A stretch of DNA of 64,000 bases from Virgibacillus ndiopensis (GCF_900187325.1 NZ_FZMZ01000005.1:930001-994000), one strand, 5' to 3'. Positions 8,432-18,524 are shown, numbered from the stretch's first letter. Program-made: numbers and translations. Notes: generated by a model not told the origin, from the letters alone.

Positions 8432-10858
8432 TTATGATCGAACATATGCGTTAAACTTGTCATTAACAGCAGCGATAATTGTTTGATACGATTCCTCTAC
8501 TTCTTCATCCTTCAAAGTTCTTTCAGGATCTTGATAAAGCAATCTGTAAGCAATCGATTTTTTATCCTCTTGTAAATGTTCACCCATATATACATCAAAT
8601 ATTTGAATATCTTTTACTAACGGTGCACCTGTTTCTTCAATAACTTTCTTAACATCTCCTGCAAGAACAGTTCTATCTAATACAAATGCGATATCTCTTG
8701 TAGTCGACGGATATTTAGGTATCTGATAATACCTTGGCACATTGTCATACAACTCTAGAACGGTTTCCATATTGATATCAAAAACATATGTTTCATTTAA
8801 ATCCATTGCTTTTTCTAGTTTAGGATGAACTTGACCGATAAATCCAATTACTTGATCACCAATAGAAACTGTTGCACATCTTCCTGGGTGCATATCCGTT
8901 AATTTAGTTTGCTCGAAAGTAACAGGGATTTCTAAAAAGTTAAATAAACCTTCTACGAGACCTTTCACCACATAAAAATCAACTGCTTTCTTTTCTTGCT
9001 GCCACTCATGTTCAGTCCATAGGCCTGACAATACTCCAGATAAACGTAATTGTTCATTAGGCTGCTTGGTTAGTATTTCTTCCTGTGAAGTAAAAATTGA
9101 TCCAAGTTCATAATATGAAATACTAGTTTGGTTTCTTGCGCGATTATAGGAAACAGTATGCAATAATTCAGGTAAAATGCTTAAGCGTAAATATTTATGA
9201 TCCTCACTCATTGGCATTGCCAACCGTACAGGTACTGGATTACTTTTATTAATTTCAGGGCTTATTAATTTCGTAACGTAATCCTGACGCGTTAAGGAAT
9301 AGGAGATTGTTTCCATCAATCCAACGCCCTGCATGAAGTTTTTCACTTGTCGCTTTAGCTGCTGACGTTCGGTTAAGGCGCCTGCTTGTGATACCCCATT
9401 TGGTAATGTATACGGTAAATTATCATACCCATATATTCGTGCTACTTCCTCAAGCATATCTTCAAAAATGGTAATGTCTCCACGTCTTGTAGGAATTTTC
9501 ACATTAAATTCATCACCATTTTTTTCATATTGAAAGCGAAGTTTAGCCAAAATATGGCCAATTTCTTCAGTAGTAATATTCGTGCCTAGTCGATTATTGA
9601 TCTCTGAAGTGTTAACGTCCACTTCTTTCTCAGAACGATCTAATTTGTCAAAAACAACGGCATTACTTAAAACAGTTCCATCAGCATATTGCTCAAACAG
9701 CTGACACGCTCTAACACCGGCACGGTTAACGCGATTTGGATCAACACCTTTTTCAAAACGTGTGCTTGATTCACTGCGTAAACCAGTATCTTTAACAGCT
9801 TTTCTTACCGATGTTGGAGCAAAATATGCTGCTTCTAATAATATCGTTGTTGTATCATTTACCACTTCTGTATTAGCTCCACCCATAACACCTGCAATTG
9901 CTACTGGTTCCCTACCATTCGTGATAACTAAATGTTCACGAGTTAAGTTACGTTCCTGGTCATCTAGTGTAACAATCGTTTCATTTTCATCAGCACGTCT
10001 TACAACAATTTCGTTGGATTGTAAACGATCATAATCAAATGCATGTAATGGCTGACCATACTCAAGTAATACATAGTTTGTAATATCCACTATATTATTT
10101 ATTGGACGTATACCAGCAGCTATTAAGTGATTTCGCATCCACAATGGAGACGGTTTGACTTGAACATCTTTAATCATAAATGCACCATAATACGGATTCA
10201 ATTCCGCGTTTGCAACACTTACGGATACAAAATCATGTGTATCCTCTCCACTAGTTATAACTTTTTCTTCAGGCAAATTGATTGGTTTGTCTAAAATTGC
10301 AGCAACTTCATATGCTACCCCAAGCATACTTAAGCAATCTGCGCGATTGGGTGTTAACCCCAATTCCAAAATAGCATCATTTAAATTCAATAAAGCAGTT
10401 ACATCTTCACCAACGGTCACATCTTGAGGGAAAACAAATATTCCATCAGCTATATCTTTTGGTACATATTTATCTTGAATTCCAAGTTCCTGTAATGAAC
10501 AAATCATTCCATTAGATTCAATTCCACGAAGTTTTACCTTTTTAATCTTAAAGTTACCAGGAAGTACTGCACCTGGTTTTGCTACTGCAACTTTTTGCCC
10601 TTGCTGTATATTGGGCGCACCACAGACAATTTGTAAAATTTCATCACCAACATCGACCTGACATAAATTTAGTTTGTCAGCATTGGGATGTTTTTCACAT
10701 TCCTTCACATACCCCACGACAACGTCTTTACTCGTCTCTGCAACATACTCAATTCCTTCTACTTCAATACCACTTTTCGTAATCTTTTCGGCAAGTTGCT
10801 CTGGTGTAATTGTTCCTATATCAACATAATTTTTTAACCAATTTAATGATACTAACAC
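8432..10858 (-). CDS. pheT: Phenylalanine--tRNA ligase beta subunit
   Basis: Beta subunit of the alpha2-beta2 phenylalanyl-tRNA synthetase. It carries the N-terminal EMAP/OB tRNA-binding fold (about residues 40-150), the B3/B4 editing domain, the B5 DNA-binding-like domain and a C-terminal FDX-ACB anticodon-binding domain (from about 715, after YPSTTRDIAFVLD). The frame is open to a GTG at 10870, but that codon abuts the AAGGAG ribosome site and cannot be used. A TTG at 10864 and a GTG at 10858 are usable; I chose 10858 because it gives MLVSLNWLKNYVD, like relatives. Length is then 808 residues (B. subtilis 804). It follows pheS by 15 bases and shares its T-box. Confidence 0.96.
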   Translation of the reverse strand: MLVSLNWLKNYVDIGTITPEQLAEKITKSGIEVEGIEYVAETSKDVVVGYVKECEKHPNADKLNLCQVDVGDEILQIVCGAPNIQQGQKVAVAKPGAVLPGNFKIKKVKLRGIESNGMICSLQELGIQDKYVPKDIADGIFVFPQDVTVGEDVTALLNLNDAILELGLTPNRADCLSMLGVAYEVAAILDKPINLPEEKVITSGEDTHDFVSVSVANAELNPYYGAFMIKDVQVKPSPLWMRNHLIAAGIRPINNIVDITNYVLLEYGQPLHAFDYDRLQSNEIVVRRADENETIVTLDDQERNLTREHLVITNGREPVAIAGVMGGANTEVVNDTTTILLEAAYFAPTSVRKAVKDTGLRSESSTRFEKGVDPNRVNRAGVRACQLFEQYADGTVLSNAVVFDKLDRSEKEVDVNTSEINNRLGTNITTEEIGHILAKLRFQYEKNGDEFNVKIPTRRGDITIFEDMLEEVARIYGYDNLPYTLPNGVSQAGALTERQQLKRQVKNFMQGVGLMETISYSLTRQDYVTKLISPEINKSNPVPVRLAMPMSEDHKYLRLSILPELLHTVSYNRARNQTSISYYELGSIFTSQEEILTKQPNEQLRLSGVLSGLWTEHEWQQEKKAVDFYVVKGLVEGLFNFLEIPVTFEQTKLTDMHPGRCATVSIGDQVIGFIGQVHPKLEKAMDLNETYVFDINMETVLELYDNVPRYYQIPKYPSTTRDIAFVLDRTVLAGDVKKVIEETGAPLVKDIQIFDVYMGEHLQEDKKSIAYRLLYQDPERTLKDEEVEESYQTIIAAVNDKFNAYVRS

Positions 10859-10873
10859 GTTCAAATTCACTCC

Positions 10874-11908
10874 TTATGCATTATGATATTGTTTTAAGAA
10901 CCGTCGATCATTGGTGTAGAACTGGCGGATATCATCAATGCCATATTTAAGCATCGCTATACGGTCTGGACCCATTCCAAAAGCGAAACCAGTATAAACA
11001 CTTGAGTCATAACCAGCCATTTCCAACACTTTAGGATGTACCATACCAGCTCCTAAAATTTCAATCCAGCCTGTTCCTTTACATACAGAACAACCTTCTC
11101 CATTACATACTTTACATGAAATGTCCATTTCAACAGATGGTTCGGTGAATGGGAAAAAACTTGGGCGTAAGCGGATTTCACGATCAGCCCCAAACATCTT
11201 TTTAGCGAATACGTCTAAAATCCCCTTCAAATCACTCATTCGAACATCTTTATCTACATAAAGCCCTTCAATTTGTGTAAACTGATGTGAATGTGTCGCA
11301 TCATCTGTATCACGACGATAAACCTTACCTGGACATATCATTTTTACAGGTTTATTACCATCATACTCACGCATCGTCCGTGCCTGAACAGGTGATGTAT
11401 GTGTTCTTAGGAGTAATTCATTCGTAATGTAAAATGAATCCTGCATATCCCTTGCAGGGTGATCTTTTGGTAAATTTAATGCTTCAAAGTTAAAATAATC
11501 TGTTTCAACTTCAGGACCTTCTCTAACCTCGAACCCCATTCCGATAAATAAATCTTCAATTTCTTCAACAATTTTTGTTAATAAATGTGGTCCTCCAACC
11601 TGAATCGGACGCCCTGGAAGAGTAACATCAATTGCTTCTTTCTCCAGTTGTTTTTCTAACGCTTGTTCCTCAAGTCTCTCATTCTTTTGGTCAATTGCTT
11701 GTGTTATCGATTCTCTTACTCTGTTTGCAATTTCGCCAACAATTGGACGTTCTTCCTTGGACAACTTACCCATTCCTCTTAAAACACCGGTCAGCGATCC
11801 TTTTTTCCCTAAATACGCAACACGAATTGCTTGAAGCTCTTTAATTTGACTTGTTTCCGCAACACGTTCTAGAGCTTCTGCTTGAATTGCTTCTAACTGT
11901 TCCTTCAT
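10874..11908 (-). CDS. pheS: Phenylalanine--tRNA ligase alpha subunit
   Basis: Catalytic alpha subunit of phenylalanyl-tRNA synthetase, 344 residues as in B. subtilis. It has an N-terminal coiled-coil tRNA-binding arm (residues 1-90) and a class II core: [12 protein letters not shown], the motif 2 region [26 protein letters not shown], and motif 3 [15 protein letters not shown] small Cys cluster ([12 protein letters not shown]) near residue 265 is typical of Firmicute PheS. AAGGAGG precedes the ATG. It is transcribed from its own promoter through a T-box leader. Confidence 0.97.
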   Translation of the reverse strand: MKEQLEAIQAEALERVAETSQIKELQAIRVAYLGKKGSLTGVLRGMGKLSKEERPIVGEIANRVRESITQAIDQKNERLEEQALEKQLEKEAIDVTLPGRPIQVGGPHLLTKIVEEIEDLFIGMGFEVREGPEVETDYFNFEALNLPKDHPARDMQDSFYITNELLLRTHTSPVQARTMREYDGNKPVKMICPGKVYRRDTDDATHSHQFTQIEGLYVDKDVRMSDLKGILDVFAKKMFGADREIRLRPSFFPFTEPSVEMDISCKVCNGEGCSVCKGTGWIEILGAGMVHPKVLEMAGYDSSVYTGFAFGMGPDRIAMLKYGIDDIRQFYTNDRRFLKQYHNA

Positions 11909-12203
11909 AATAAAGCCTCCTTAATAAAATACAAAAAAAGCCTAGTCCACTAAAAAGGGACGAGGCTTTGTATTCGCGGTACCACCCTTGTTGACACATA
12001 AATGCTGTATCCAACTTAAGCTTGATAACGGACAAGATCCGGAACACCTTTACTCACTCTCTTAGATTAAGGTCCAAGTGTCAGCTCCAGAGTGAAAAAT
12101 TAACAATTATGGCGATAGAAATGCTTACAGTCCAGGGCACTTCCTCCCTTAATCGCTTTTATTTTTGTTAATCCGCTCTTTCATAGCAATTTCATTCAAA
12201 TTT
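11909..12203 (-). promoter_or_regulatory. T-box leader controlling pheST
   Basis: The leader carries the T-box consensus AGGGTGGTACCGCG (minus strand, 11975-11988), which pairs with the acceptor end of uncharged tRNA in the antiterminator. A terminator hairpin follows before pheS. Uncharged tRNA-Phe is therefore expected to raise pheST transcription. A UUC triplet (12118-12120) lies in the likely Stem I region and could be the specifier, but I did not fold the leader fully. Confidence 0.93.
11933..11969 (-). terminator. Intrinsic terminator of the pheS T-box
   Basis: On the minus strand AAAGCCTCGTCCC and GGACTAGGCTTT form a stem followed by seven U residues. It lies directly downstream of the T-box sequence and is mutually exclusive with the antiterminator. 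Confidence 0.9.
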
Positions 12204-12208
12204 CTTTT

Positions 12209-12237
12209 ATTATAGAAAAAATATGCTCAGGATGCAA
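12209..12237 (-). promoter_or_regulatory. Sigma-A promoter of pheST
   Basis: Minus strand -35 TTGCAT (12232-12237), 17-base spacer, -10 TATAAT (12209-12214). Transcription should start near 12202, giving a leader of about 295 bases, a normal length for a T-box. Confidence 0.8.
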
Positions 12238-12240
12238 CAG

Positions 12241-12978
12241 TTACCTTGTTAAATGGTACATTAAAATTCCAGCAGCAACACTAACATTTAACGATTCTGC
12301 TTTACCCTTAATTGGAATCTTCATCACTGTGTCTGCTAACGCTAAAATTTCTTCACTAATCCCTGCACCTTCATTTCCAACAATTAATGCGATTTTGCCG
12401 TCAATAACTGCTTCCGAAAACAACGTGGCATCCTTCAATGCAGAAGCACATATTGTAAAACCATCACATTTCAATTCTGGGATTTTTTTCAACAAATCTT
12501 CTTGAAAAATCGGAATATGAAATAAAGTCCCTTGTGTAGAACGGATTACTTTATCATTATACATATCAACTGTGTTTTCTCCTAAAATAATAGCGTCAAA
12601 TCCTGCCGCCACTGCAGTTCGTATTATTGTCCCTAAATTACCAGGGTCTTGTAATGCGTCGACAAGTAAGACATTTTGAAAGTCTTTCCATTTCATCTGT
12701 TTCACTTGCACAATTGCAGCAATGCCTTGAGGTGATCTTGTATTAGAAATGTTTTTAAAAACGTTTGTACTTACAACAGTTACCGGATAATGCTTGCTAT
12801 AGTCTGGTGCATCTATACCTTCTTGTAAAATAATTTCATTAATATTCCAGTTACTTGTATGTACTTCCTCAATTAAATGAAATCCTTCAATTAAAAAAGT
12901 CCCCGTATACAAGCGGTCCTTTTTCTTCTTCAATTTATTCCACGACTTTACCTTTTCATTTTGCACAGAGGTTATCAT
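12241..12978 (-). CDS. ysgA: SpoU/TrmH family RNA 2'-O-methyltransferase
   Basis: Probable rRNA 2'-O-ribose methyltransferase of the SpoU (SPOUT) family, 245 residues (B. subtilis YsgA 248). An N-terminal substrate-binding domain (residues 1-95) precedes the knotted catalytic domain with its three motifs: ALQDPGNLGTIIRTA (about 112-126), LIVGNEGAGIS (about 195-205) and IPIKGKAESLNVSVAAGIL (about 218-236). The exact target nucleotide is not evident. It is divergent from sspI, as in B. subtilis. Confidence 0.9.
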   Translation of the reverse strand: MITSVQNEKVKSWNKLKKKKDRLYTGTFLIEGFHLIEEVHTSNWNINEIILQEGIDAPDYSKHYPVTVVSTNVFKNISNTRSPQGIAAIVQVKQMKWKDFQNVLLVDALQDPGNLGTIIRTAVAAGFDAIILGENTVDMYNDKVIRSTQGTLFHIPIFQEDLLKKIPELKCDGFTICASALKDATLFSEAVIDGKIALIVGNEGAGISEEILALADTVMKIPIKGKAESLNVSVAAGILMYHLTR

Positions 12979-13014
12979 TATATCGCATCCTTAATTATAA
13001 TCTGACCTAATCAT

Positions 13015-13043
13015 ACATATTTCATCCATTGTCGGTCAAACTA
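13015..13043 (+). promoter_or_regulatory. Possible forespore (sigma-G like) promoter of sspI
   Basis: ACATA (13015-13019), 17-base gap, CAAACTA (13037-13043) deviates by one base in each box from the sigma-G pattern I remember (GHATR and CATNNTA). The position fits a start about 25 bases before the ribosome site. sspI is forespore-expressed in B. subtilis. Confidence 0.3.
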
Positions 13044-13076
13044 ACTATAGTTAAAATAACATAAGGGGTGAAATGA

Positions 13077-13301
13077 TTGGATTTAAATTTGCGAAAGGCA
13101 ATATTATCAAATATTGCTACAAATGATCAAGAGCAACTGGAAGCAACGATTGTTGACGCCATTCAAAATGGTGAAGAGAAAATGCTACCGGGATTAGGAG
13201 TTCTATTCGAATTAATTTGGAAACAGTCTGACGAACAAGATAAACAAGATATGATTGATGCACTAGAACAAGGGGTAAAACAAGCATCAGCAGCCGGATA
13301 A
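13077..13301 (+). CDS. sspI: Small acid-soluble spore protein I
   Basis: SspI is a minor small acid-soluble protein deposited in the spore core. The 74 residues begin [14 protein letters not shown] and contain [21 protein letters not shown], the signature of the SspI family. The start is TTG at 13077 with AAGGGGTG six bases upstream; an ATG two codons earlier is in another frame that closes quickly. It is single-gene, with its own terminator. Its presence shows the organism makes endospores. Confidence 0.95.
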   Translation: MDLNLRKAILSNIATNDQEQLEATIVDAIQNGEEKMLPGLGVLFELIWKQSDEQDKQDMIDALEQGVKQASAAG

Positions 13302-13307
13302 TCACAA

Positions 13308-13347
13308 TGAAAGATAGATGCTCATTTTAAGCATCTATCTTTTTTTA
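13308..13347 (+). terminator. sspI terminator
   Basis: AAAGATAGATGC and GCATCTATCTTT (13309-13342) form a 12-bp perfect stem with a nine-base loop and a run of T residues. Confidence 0.92.
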
Positions 13348-13412
13348 AGGATCTTTCCGCATAGTTTTTGTTACTATTTATAGACATAAATTTATGCTTG
13401 AGCTATCGTTTC

Positions 13413-13507
13413 GGAAATACATTTCACTTTCCGTGAGCTCGCGATGAGCCTCCTCATGAGAAAATCACTCACTGTGGGTATCATCGTCCTTCGTTTTCCC
13501 ACAGGAG
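13413..13507. repeat. Dispersed intergenic repeat, family 1, copy a
   Basis: This stretch aligns with 19289-19384 in the same orientation. Shared blocks are GGAAA-ATAC near the start, CTTTCC, GGCTCGC/GAGCTCGC, a CCTCCTC block, CTGTGGG, and TTTTCCC-ACAGGAG/CTTTCCCGTAGGAG at the end. It is more GC-rich than its surroundings and has no open frame. The 540-base gap between sspI and the next gene contains this repeat, the sspI terminator and AT-rich DNA in which I see nothing else. Confidence 0.6.
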
Positions 13508-13844
13508 GTTTAGCGTGTAAAAAGCAACAATCTTCTAGAAAACAAGCTTTTTCAAAAATAATTATTTAGTCCTGTTAATTTCTTTATTACCCCTTATCAT
13601 TAATCATATAACTTAATTACATTCCATTTAATTACAATTTACAAGGTATAAAACACTACTCTTTTATCCTAGTTTCAAGATATAAATAGGCAATATATAT
13701 TATCTGATTTATACAATGTTATAGAACCATTTGACTATTTTTTTAAGCGTGATATATATTTATTTTAGGTAGTTGATGTTATTAAGAGAAATTCTTAATA
13801 ATACATATAGTTATAAGGTTTACGGAGAGAGGGGAAAAAGAAAT

Positions 13845-15443
13845 ATGACTGAAACATTTAATGAAACAGGCAAGAAGAAAGGGCTTTCTAAAAAGTTTAT
13901 TGTAATTATCGTTATAGCGTTATTAGTCATCGGTGGAAGTGTATCCGCTTATGTTCTACTAACAAAATCTGCTAAGGCACAGTATTTCTCAGCAGAAAAA
14001 AACACAATTGATTTTATGGTTGACAGGGTTAAAGAACGTTATGAGCCAGAGGTTAAATGGCTTGAACACACAGAAAAGAATCCTACTGAAACATCGTTAG
14101 AGCTATCTGCAGAAGCAAACATTCCTGGCAGTGGATTTGGCATGATGAGTCCTCAAGCAATTATTAATAATTCAACTATAACATTAACTACTCAAATGGA
14201 TCGAAAAGAAAAGCAGATTGCATCTGATATCAAAGCAAGCTTTGGCGAAATGGAATTAGGTGATATCAACTTTTACATGACTGCTGATAAAGTTATGCTT
14301 GGACTGCCATTTCTTAAAGAAACACTTCAAGTTAACGATAAAGATTTAGGAAAGTTATTAAAAGAAATTGATCCGACAACATTTAATGGGGAAGAAGAAA
14401 TAGACTTTAATACTGTTTTCGAAGCAATGGAAGGGACTTTATCTAAAGAGGATAGACAATATTTCAAAGAAGAATATATAACAATGATTTATGATAAACT
14501 CCCTGATGATGCGTTTGAAACAACAAAAGAAACAGTAAAAGTAGATACCAAAAATGTGGAAACTGAGAAAATTACGTTTCATCTTTCAGAAAAACAAGTA
14601 AAAGATCTTATCGTTACCATTTTAGAAAAAATGAAAGATGATAAACGATTGAAAGAAATTATTAAAGAACAAATGGAATTACAACAGTTTGGAATGCCTA
14701 CAACTGGTATGGCAAATCCGATGGCATTAGATATTGATCAAATGATAGAAGAGTTTGATAGTTCAATAGATGATGCAATAAAAGGACTAAAAGATTTTAA
14801 AATCCCAAATGGATTAACATCAATCATATGGGTGAGTAATGATCTTATTGTAAAACGTGACTTTAGTATAAGCATGGGACCAACGAATGAGGAACTTGGT
14901 ACATTAACAGTGAAAGGTACACATTTGTTAAGTGATACTGAGCAAAAATTCGACTATGAGTTTAGTGTTGGTGACTCTGTAAATAAAGAAACAATGACAG
15001 TCGCTGGTGATCTTACATGGGAAGACAATAAGGCAGATGACTCTATTAAACTAACAGCTGGCGATTTTGAACTTTCATATGAAGGTACCGAAACATTAGA
15101 TGATAATAATCGTGAATTTGAACGGGTATTTTCTTATAATGATCAAGTTAACAATGGTAGCCTAACTTGGTCGGGGGAAGCAACCTATGAAAACGATCAA
15201 ATGAATTCAGAGAATACTTTTTCTATAGAAGCACCAAACATTTCACAGGATATGTTTAGTCTCCATGTAGCAAAAGATGCAAAAACAATTAAGAAAGTGG
15301 ATGCACCAAGTGAATCAAATGTTAAAGACCTTGGTAGCATGTCAATGAACGAAATAATGCAATATATAGAAACGGAAGCTACCCCGCAGTTCCAACAATG
15401 GTTAATGGGCATCACAGGTGCAGGGAGCCAAATTGGCTTTTAA
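13845..15443 (+). CDS. Membrane-anchored protein of unknown function (DUF6583-like)
   Basis: A 532-residue protein with a short basic N-terminus, one membrane helix at about residues 20-40 (FIVIIVIALLVIGGSVSAYV) and a long acidic extracytoplasmic part with no cysteine or catalytic motif I recognise. The architecture, including the AEKNT motif after the helix, recalls Bacillaceae proteins grouped as DUF6583; that name is from memory. The ATG at 13845 was chosen over an upstream start 24 codons earlier because GGAGAGAGGGG precedes it. It is followed by an ABC exporter on the same strand (78 bases), so a shared role in export or surface assembly is possible but unproven. Confidence 0.8.
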   Translation: MTETFNETGKKKGLSKKFIVIIVIALLVIGGSVSAYVLLTKSAKAQYFSAEKNTIDFMVDRVKERYEPEVKWLEHTEKNPTETSLELSAEANIPGSGFGMMSPQAIINNSTITLTTQMDRKEKQIASDIKASFGEMELGDINFYMTADKVMLGLPFLKETLQVNDKDLGKLLKEIDPTTFNGEEEIDFNTVFEAMEGTLSKEDRQYFKEEYITMIYDKLPDDAFETTKETVKVDTKNVETEKITFHLSEKQVKDLIVTILEKMKDDKRLKEIIKEQMELQQFGMPTTGMANPMALDIDQMIEEFDSSIDDAIKGLKDFKIPNGLTSIIWVSNDLIVKRDFSISMGPTNEELGTLTVKGTHLLSDTEQKFDYEFSVGDSVNKETMTVAGDLTWEDNKADDSIKLTAGDFELSYEGTETLDDNNREFERVFSYNDQVNNGSLTWSGEATYENDQMNSENTFSIEAPNISQDMFSLHVAKDAKTIKKVDAPSESNVKDLGSMSMNEIMQYIETEATPQFQQWLMGITGAGSQIGF

Positions 15444-15521
15444 AGTCAAAAGCGGAGGCAACAATTAAGATATCCTAAACCATTCAATTATAGTTTGCTT
15501 TACTAGCAAGGAAGTGGTTAC

Positions 15522-16742
15522 ATGACTTTCATAAAACATCTATTTCTATTTATCCGAAATGATTGTAAGAAACTACAGAGGAAGTGGTTATCACTTCCTC
15601 TTCTTTTACTTTTTCCAATAATTATTGTGGCGCTTACTGCAGTTATTGTTATTTCATTTTTTTCACCTGATAAAGAAGAGCCCATTCAAGTTGGATTGGT
15701 AGATTTAGATCAATCTGAAGAAACAAAACTGGTTGTAGAACTGATTGAAGAATCATCACAGCTCGGAAGCTTTATTCACATTAGTAATCTATCTAAAAAA
15801 GATGCCGCAGAAAAAATTAAAGACAAGCTTAGTGCATACATAACATTTCCAAAGGGCTTTACAAAAGACCTGTATCACGGTGAATCGGTAACATTACAAA
15901 TTACAGGAAATCCAAATAAACAGACTGAAGGTTATTTAATCAAGGAACTTTTAGACAGCGTTGCCAGACATATACGTGGAGCACAAGCGAATATATTAAC
16001 AATAAATTATTTTGCCAAGCAATTACCGATTGATAAAGAAACACGAAATAAATTAGTTTTTGATCAATTTACAAGTTTTTTCCTCTACACTATTGGTAAA
16101 GACAAAATAATCGATGAAGAAGAAGTTGCAAATAAAGCCACAAGTTCTCCTGTTCATTATTATGGATTGGCAAGTTGGTTTGTCATCATCACTATTTGGT
16201 TATTTGCTTTTCACTCCTTCTTAACGAGGGATGATGAGACCCGTATGAAATATCGCATGCGTTTATATGGAGTAACAGCTATCCAACAGATACTTGCAAA
16301 AGCGATTACAACACTTATTACTACACTTTTGTTTTCAACATTTGCTTTTTTTGCTTTACAGAATATTGTAGAAATTACCTTATATACTGAAAATTACCTT
16401 CGTATCGCATTTATTACGTTATTATATAGTTGGATTTTTCTTGAAAGCATTGCAATAATCGAAGTACTTTTTAATGGACAAAAGCTACGTTTGTTAATTC
16501 AAACCATATTTACTGGTTTTGTATTATTATTAAGTGGTGCAATCATACCAACATTATATTTCCCAATTTACATACAAAAGCTTCTGCCGTATAGCTTTGG
16601 AAATCAAGCGTACCATTGGCTACAGGAAATCGTTTTAAATGCACGATTTTATGTTGATTATCTACCACTTACATTAATTGCTCTATCTGGCTTATTTGTT
16701 TTGCTAGGTATATCTATTTGGAAGGAGCGTGTTTTTACATGA
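15522..16742 (+). CDS. ABC-2 type transporter permease, first subunit
   Basis: A 406-residue permease of the ABC-2 (ABC2_membrane_3) type. One membrane helix at about residues 23-46 is followed by a roughly 170-residue extracytoplasmic region. A block of about five helices then fills the rest (starting near 215, 255, 288, 315 and 377). This layout is usual for exporters of peptides, lipids or drugs. AAGGAAGTGG precedes the ATG. Its stop overlaps the next permease by four bases (ATGA), so the two are coupled and likely form a heterodimer. Confidence 0.88.
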   Translation: MTFIKHLFLFIRNDCKKLQRKWLSLPLLLLFPIIIVALTAVIVISFFSPDKEEPIQVGLVDLDQSEETKLVVELIEESSQLGSFIHISNLSKKDAAEKIKDKLSAYITFPKGFTKDLYHGESVTLQITGNPNKQTEGYLIKELLDSVARHIRGAQANILTINYFAKQLPIDKETRNKLVFDQFTSFFLYTIGKDKIIDEEEVANKATSSPVHYYGLASWFVIITIWLFAFHSFLTRDDETRMKYRMRLYGVTAIQQILAKAITTLITTLLFSTFAFFALQNIVEITLYTENYLRIAFITLLYSWIFLESIAIIEVLFNGQKLRLLIQTIFTGFVLLLSGAIIPTLYFPIYIQKLLPYSFGNQAYHWLQEIVLNARFYVDYLPLTLIALSGLFVLLGISIWKERVFT

Positions 16743-17860
16743 AGGGTATTCTAAAAACGCGTTTAATCCATTGGAAGAAACATTGGTTTAGTTTACTTAT
16801 TTGGTTACTATTTCCACTAATAGCTACTGTAGGTATTACATCGGTAACGAATATTATTCAAGATGATACAAAGGTTCCAGTTGGCTTAACATTGGAAGAA
16901 CAAACGAATGCCGCAATGGAACTCTACCATAAAATTAAAGAAACACCCTTTATACGGGTATTTGAACTTGATGAGGACGAGGCGCTGTACAAATTAAAAA
17001 AACATGATCTAGATAGCGTTTTTATTATTAAGGATGGTTATGAAGAAGAACTTCGAAACGGTAATCGTAACCAGCTAGTTACAAGTTACCGTTCCGATTT
17101 ATCGTTTGCTTATACCCCTGTCAAAGAAATGATTATTTCTTATGTTCAACAGGAAACCGGAAGATCTAAAGCGGCTTACGTTGTGCAAGAGCTTACAAAG
17201 CGCTATCCAACAAATAAGCAATTTTCATGGAATCAAATTGAGAAAAAAAGTAAAGAGATACAAAATGATAAAAATTTACTTAATACTGCTTTTTCATTTT
17301 CAAACACCCCTATTAGAGAGCATAATGAAACCCAATTGTTCAGCATTTGGGGATTGTGGGCAGTCTTTAGTATATTATCAACATTACTATTGTTTGATTG
17401 GGTTATTAAAGAAAAACGAGCAAGTGTCATTCAACGCTTTCCATTCCTGCGGGTTTCAATAAAACACTATATGCTAGGAAATATCTTACTTTACGGTTGC
17501 CTATTATTTTTCATCGATTTAGTAACCTTATGTGTCGTTAACATGATGTTTGATGTTAGTAAACATATTTGGAGTGTAGTCTCCTTCAGAATTTTGATCA
17601 CTATTGCTGCTTATATAATAGCAAATAGATGTAAACAGACATTTTTGTTTTACACACTTTCGTTTGCTATTACACTACTAATTGCTATTAGCAGTGGGGC
17701 AATTCTTCCTACAACAGGAATTACGGAAAGATGGCCATGGATGGGGTCATTAAACCCTATTCAGCCGTTTCTTGCTGGACAATTTACTAATCCTTGGTTA
17801 TTCATCGTTATTTTAGTATCAATTTTAGGGTATATAAGAAAGGAGAAAATCAATGCTTAG
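16739..17860 (+). CDS. ABC-2 type transporter permease, second subunit
   Basis: A 373-residue permease with the same layout as its upstream neighbour: one N-terminal helix (about residues 15-37), an extracytoplasmic region to about 195, then five to six helices. The ATG at 16739 overlaps the preceding stop. An in-frame TTG at 16718 also exists, but it lies on the ribosome site. The substrate is unknown. The gene overlaps the ATPase gene by eight bases. Confidence 0.88.
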   Translation: MKGILKTRLIHWKKHWFSLLIWLLFPLIATVGITSVTNIIQDDTKVPVGLTLEEQTNAAMELYHKIKETPFIRVFELDEDEALYKLKKHDLDSVFIIKDGYEEELRNGNRNQLVTSYRSDLSFAYTPVKEMIISYVQQETGRSKAAYVVQELTKRYPTNKQFSWNQIEKKSKEIQNDKNLLNTAFSFSNTPIREHNETQLFSIWGLWAVFSILSTLLLFDWVIKEKRASVIQRFPFLRVSIKHYMLGNILLYGCLLFFIDLVTLCVVNMMFDVSKHIWSVVSFRILITIAAYIIANRCKQTFLFYTLSFAITLLIAISSGAILPTTGITERWPWMGSLNPIQPFLAGQFTNPWLFIVILVSILGYIRKEKINA

Positions 17861-18524
17861 TATCGAATCCTTATCCAAAAGCTATCGTAAAAACAATATT
17901 CTAATTGACATCTCCTTTACTGTAAATCCAGGTGAAATTGTTGGGCTCGTTGGTGAAAATGGTGCAGGTAAATCTACCATGTTAAAAATTCTAGCAACCC
18001 TTTCCCAGCCATCAGCAGGGACTATTGCATTAAATAGCTTACCTTATCAACGAAATACGAAAAATGTTCGTAAGTTAATTGGTTTTGTCCCTCAAGATAT
18101 CGCACTTTGGGAAGAGTTCACCGTCGAAGAGAATATGACCTTTTTTGAAAAGTTATCCTGGAAAAACAAAACGAACAAGCAACTAAGGGAGCTTTGCCTT
18201 GAAATGAAGCTTGAAAAGTGGAAGGAACCAGTATATACACTGTCAGGTGGAATGAAACGGAAATTAAATATAGCGATCAGCCTTATCCACGATCCAATTT
18301 TATTACTACTGGATGAACCAACCGTAGGAATAGATTTGAAATCACGGAAAGAAATTGGTGCTTACCTACAGGCACAAGCCAAAAATAATGGGACAATGAT
18401 TCTATATACATCACATGACATGGATGAAATCATTAGTTTGTGTGACCGGATATACTGTATTGGAAAAGATCCATTTTATTATAAAGTGCTACAGGATTCT
18501 GGAAAAAATCCGATATTACTATAG
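17853..18524 (+). CDS. ABC transporter ATP-binding protein
   Basis: A 223-residue ABC ATPase that powers the two preceding permeases. It has Walker A GENGAGKST (about 35-43), Q-loop FVPQDIALWEE, signature LSGGMKRKL (about 130), Walker B LLLLDEPTVGID, and the switch histidine in YTSHDMDE. It is a short, complete single domain without the C-terminal extension of NatA- or BceA-type proteins. AAGGAG precedes the ATG. Together the three genes form a complete ABC-2 exporter. Whether it confers resistance, immunity or export of the 13845-15443 product's partner cannot be told. Confidence 0.95.
   Translation: MLSIESLSKSYRKNNILIDISFTVNPGEIVGLVGENGAGKSTMLKILATLSQPSAGTIALNSLPYQRNTKNVRKLIGFVPQDIALWEEFTVEENMTFFEKLSWKNKTNKQLRELCLEMKLEKWKEPVYTLSGGMKRKLNIAISLIHDPILLLLDEPTVGIDLKSRKEIGAYLQAQAKNNGTMILYTSHDMDEIISLCDRIYCIGKDPFYYKVLQDSGKNPILL

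Noticed and set aside
11841-12047. 68-codon minus-strand open frame in front of pheS
   Set aside because: It lies across the T-box leader and terminator; there is no ribosome site and the structured RNA explains the region.
15507-15590. Short duplicated phrase AGGAAGTGGTTA around the first permease start
   Set aside because: A 12-base repeat, one copy being the ribosome site, is probably chance.
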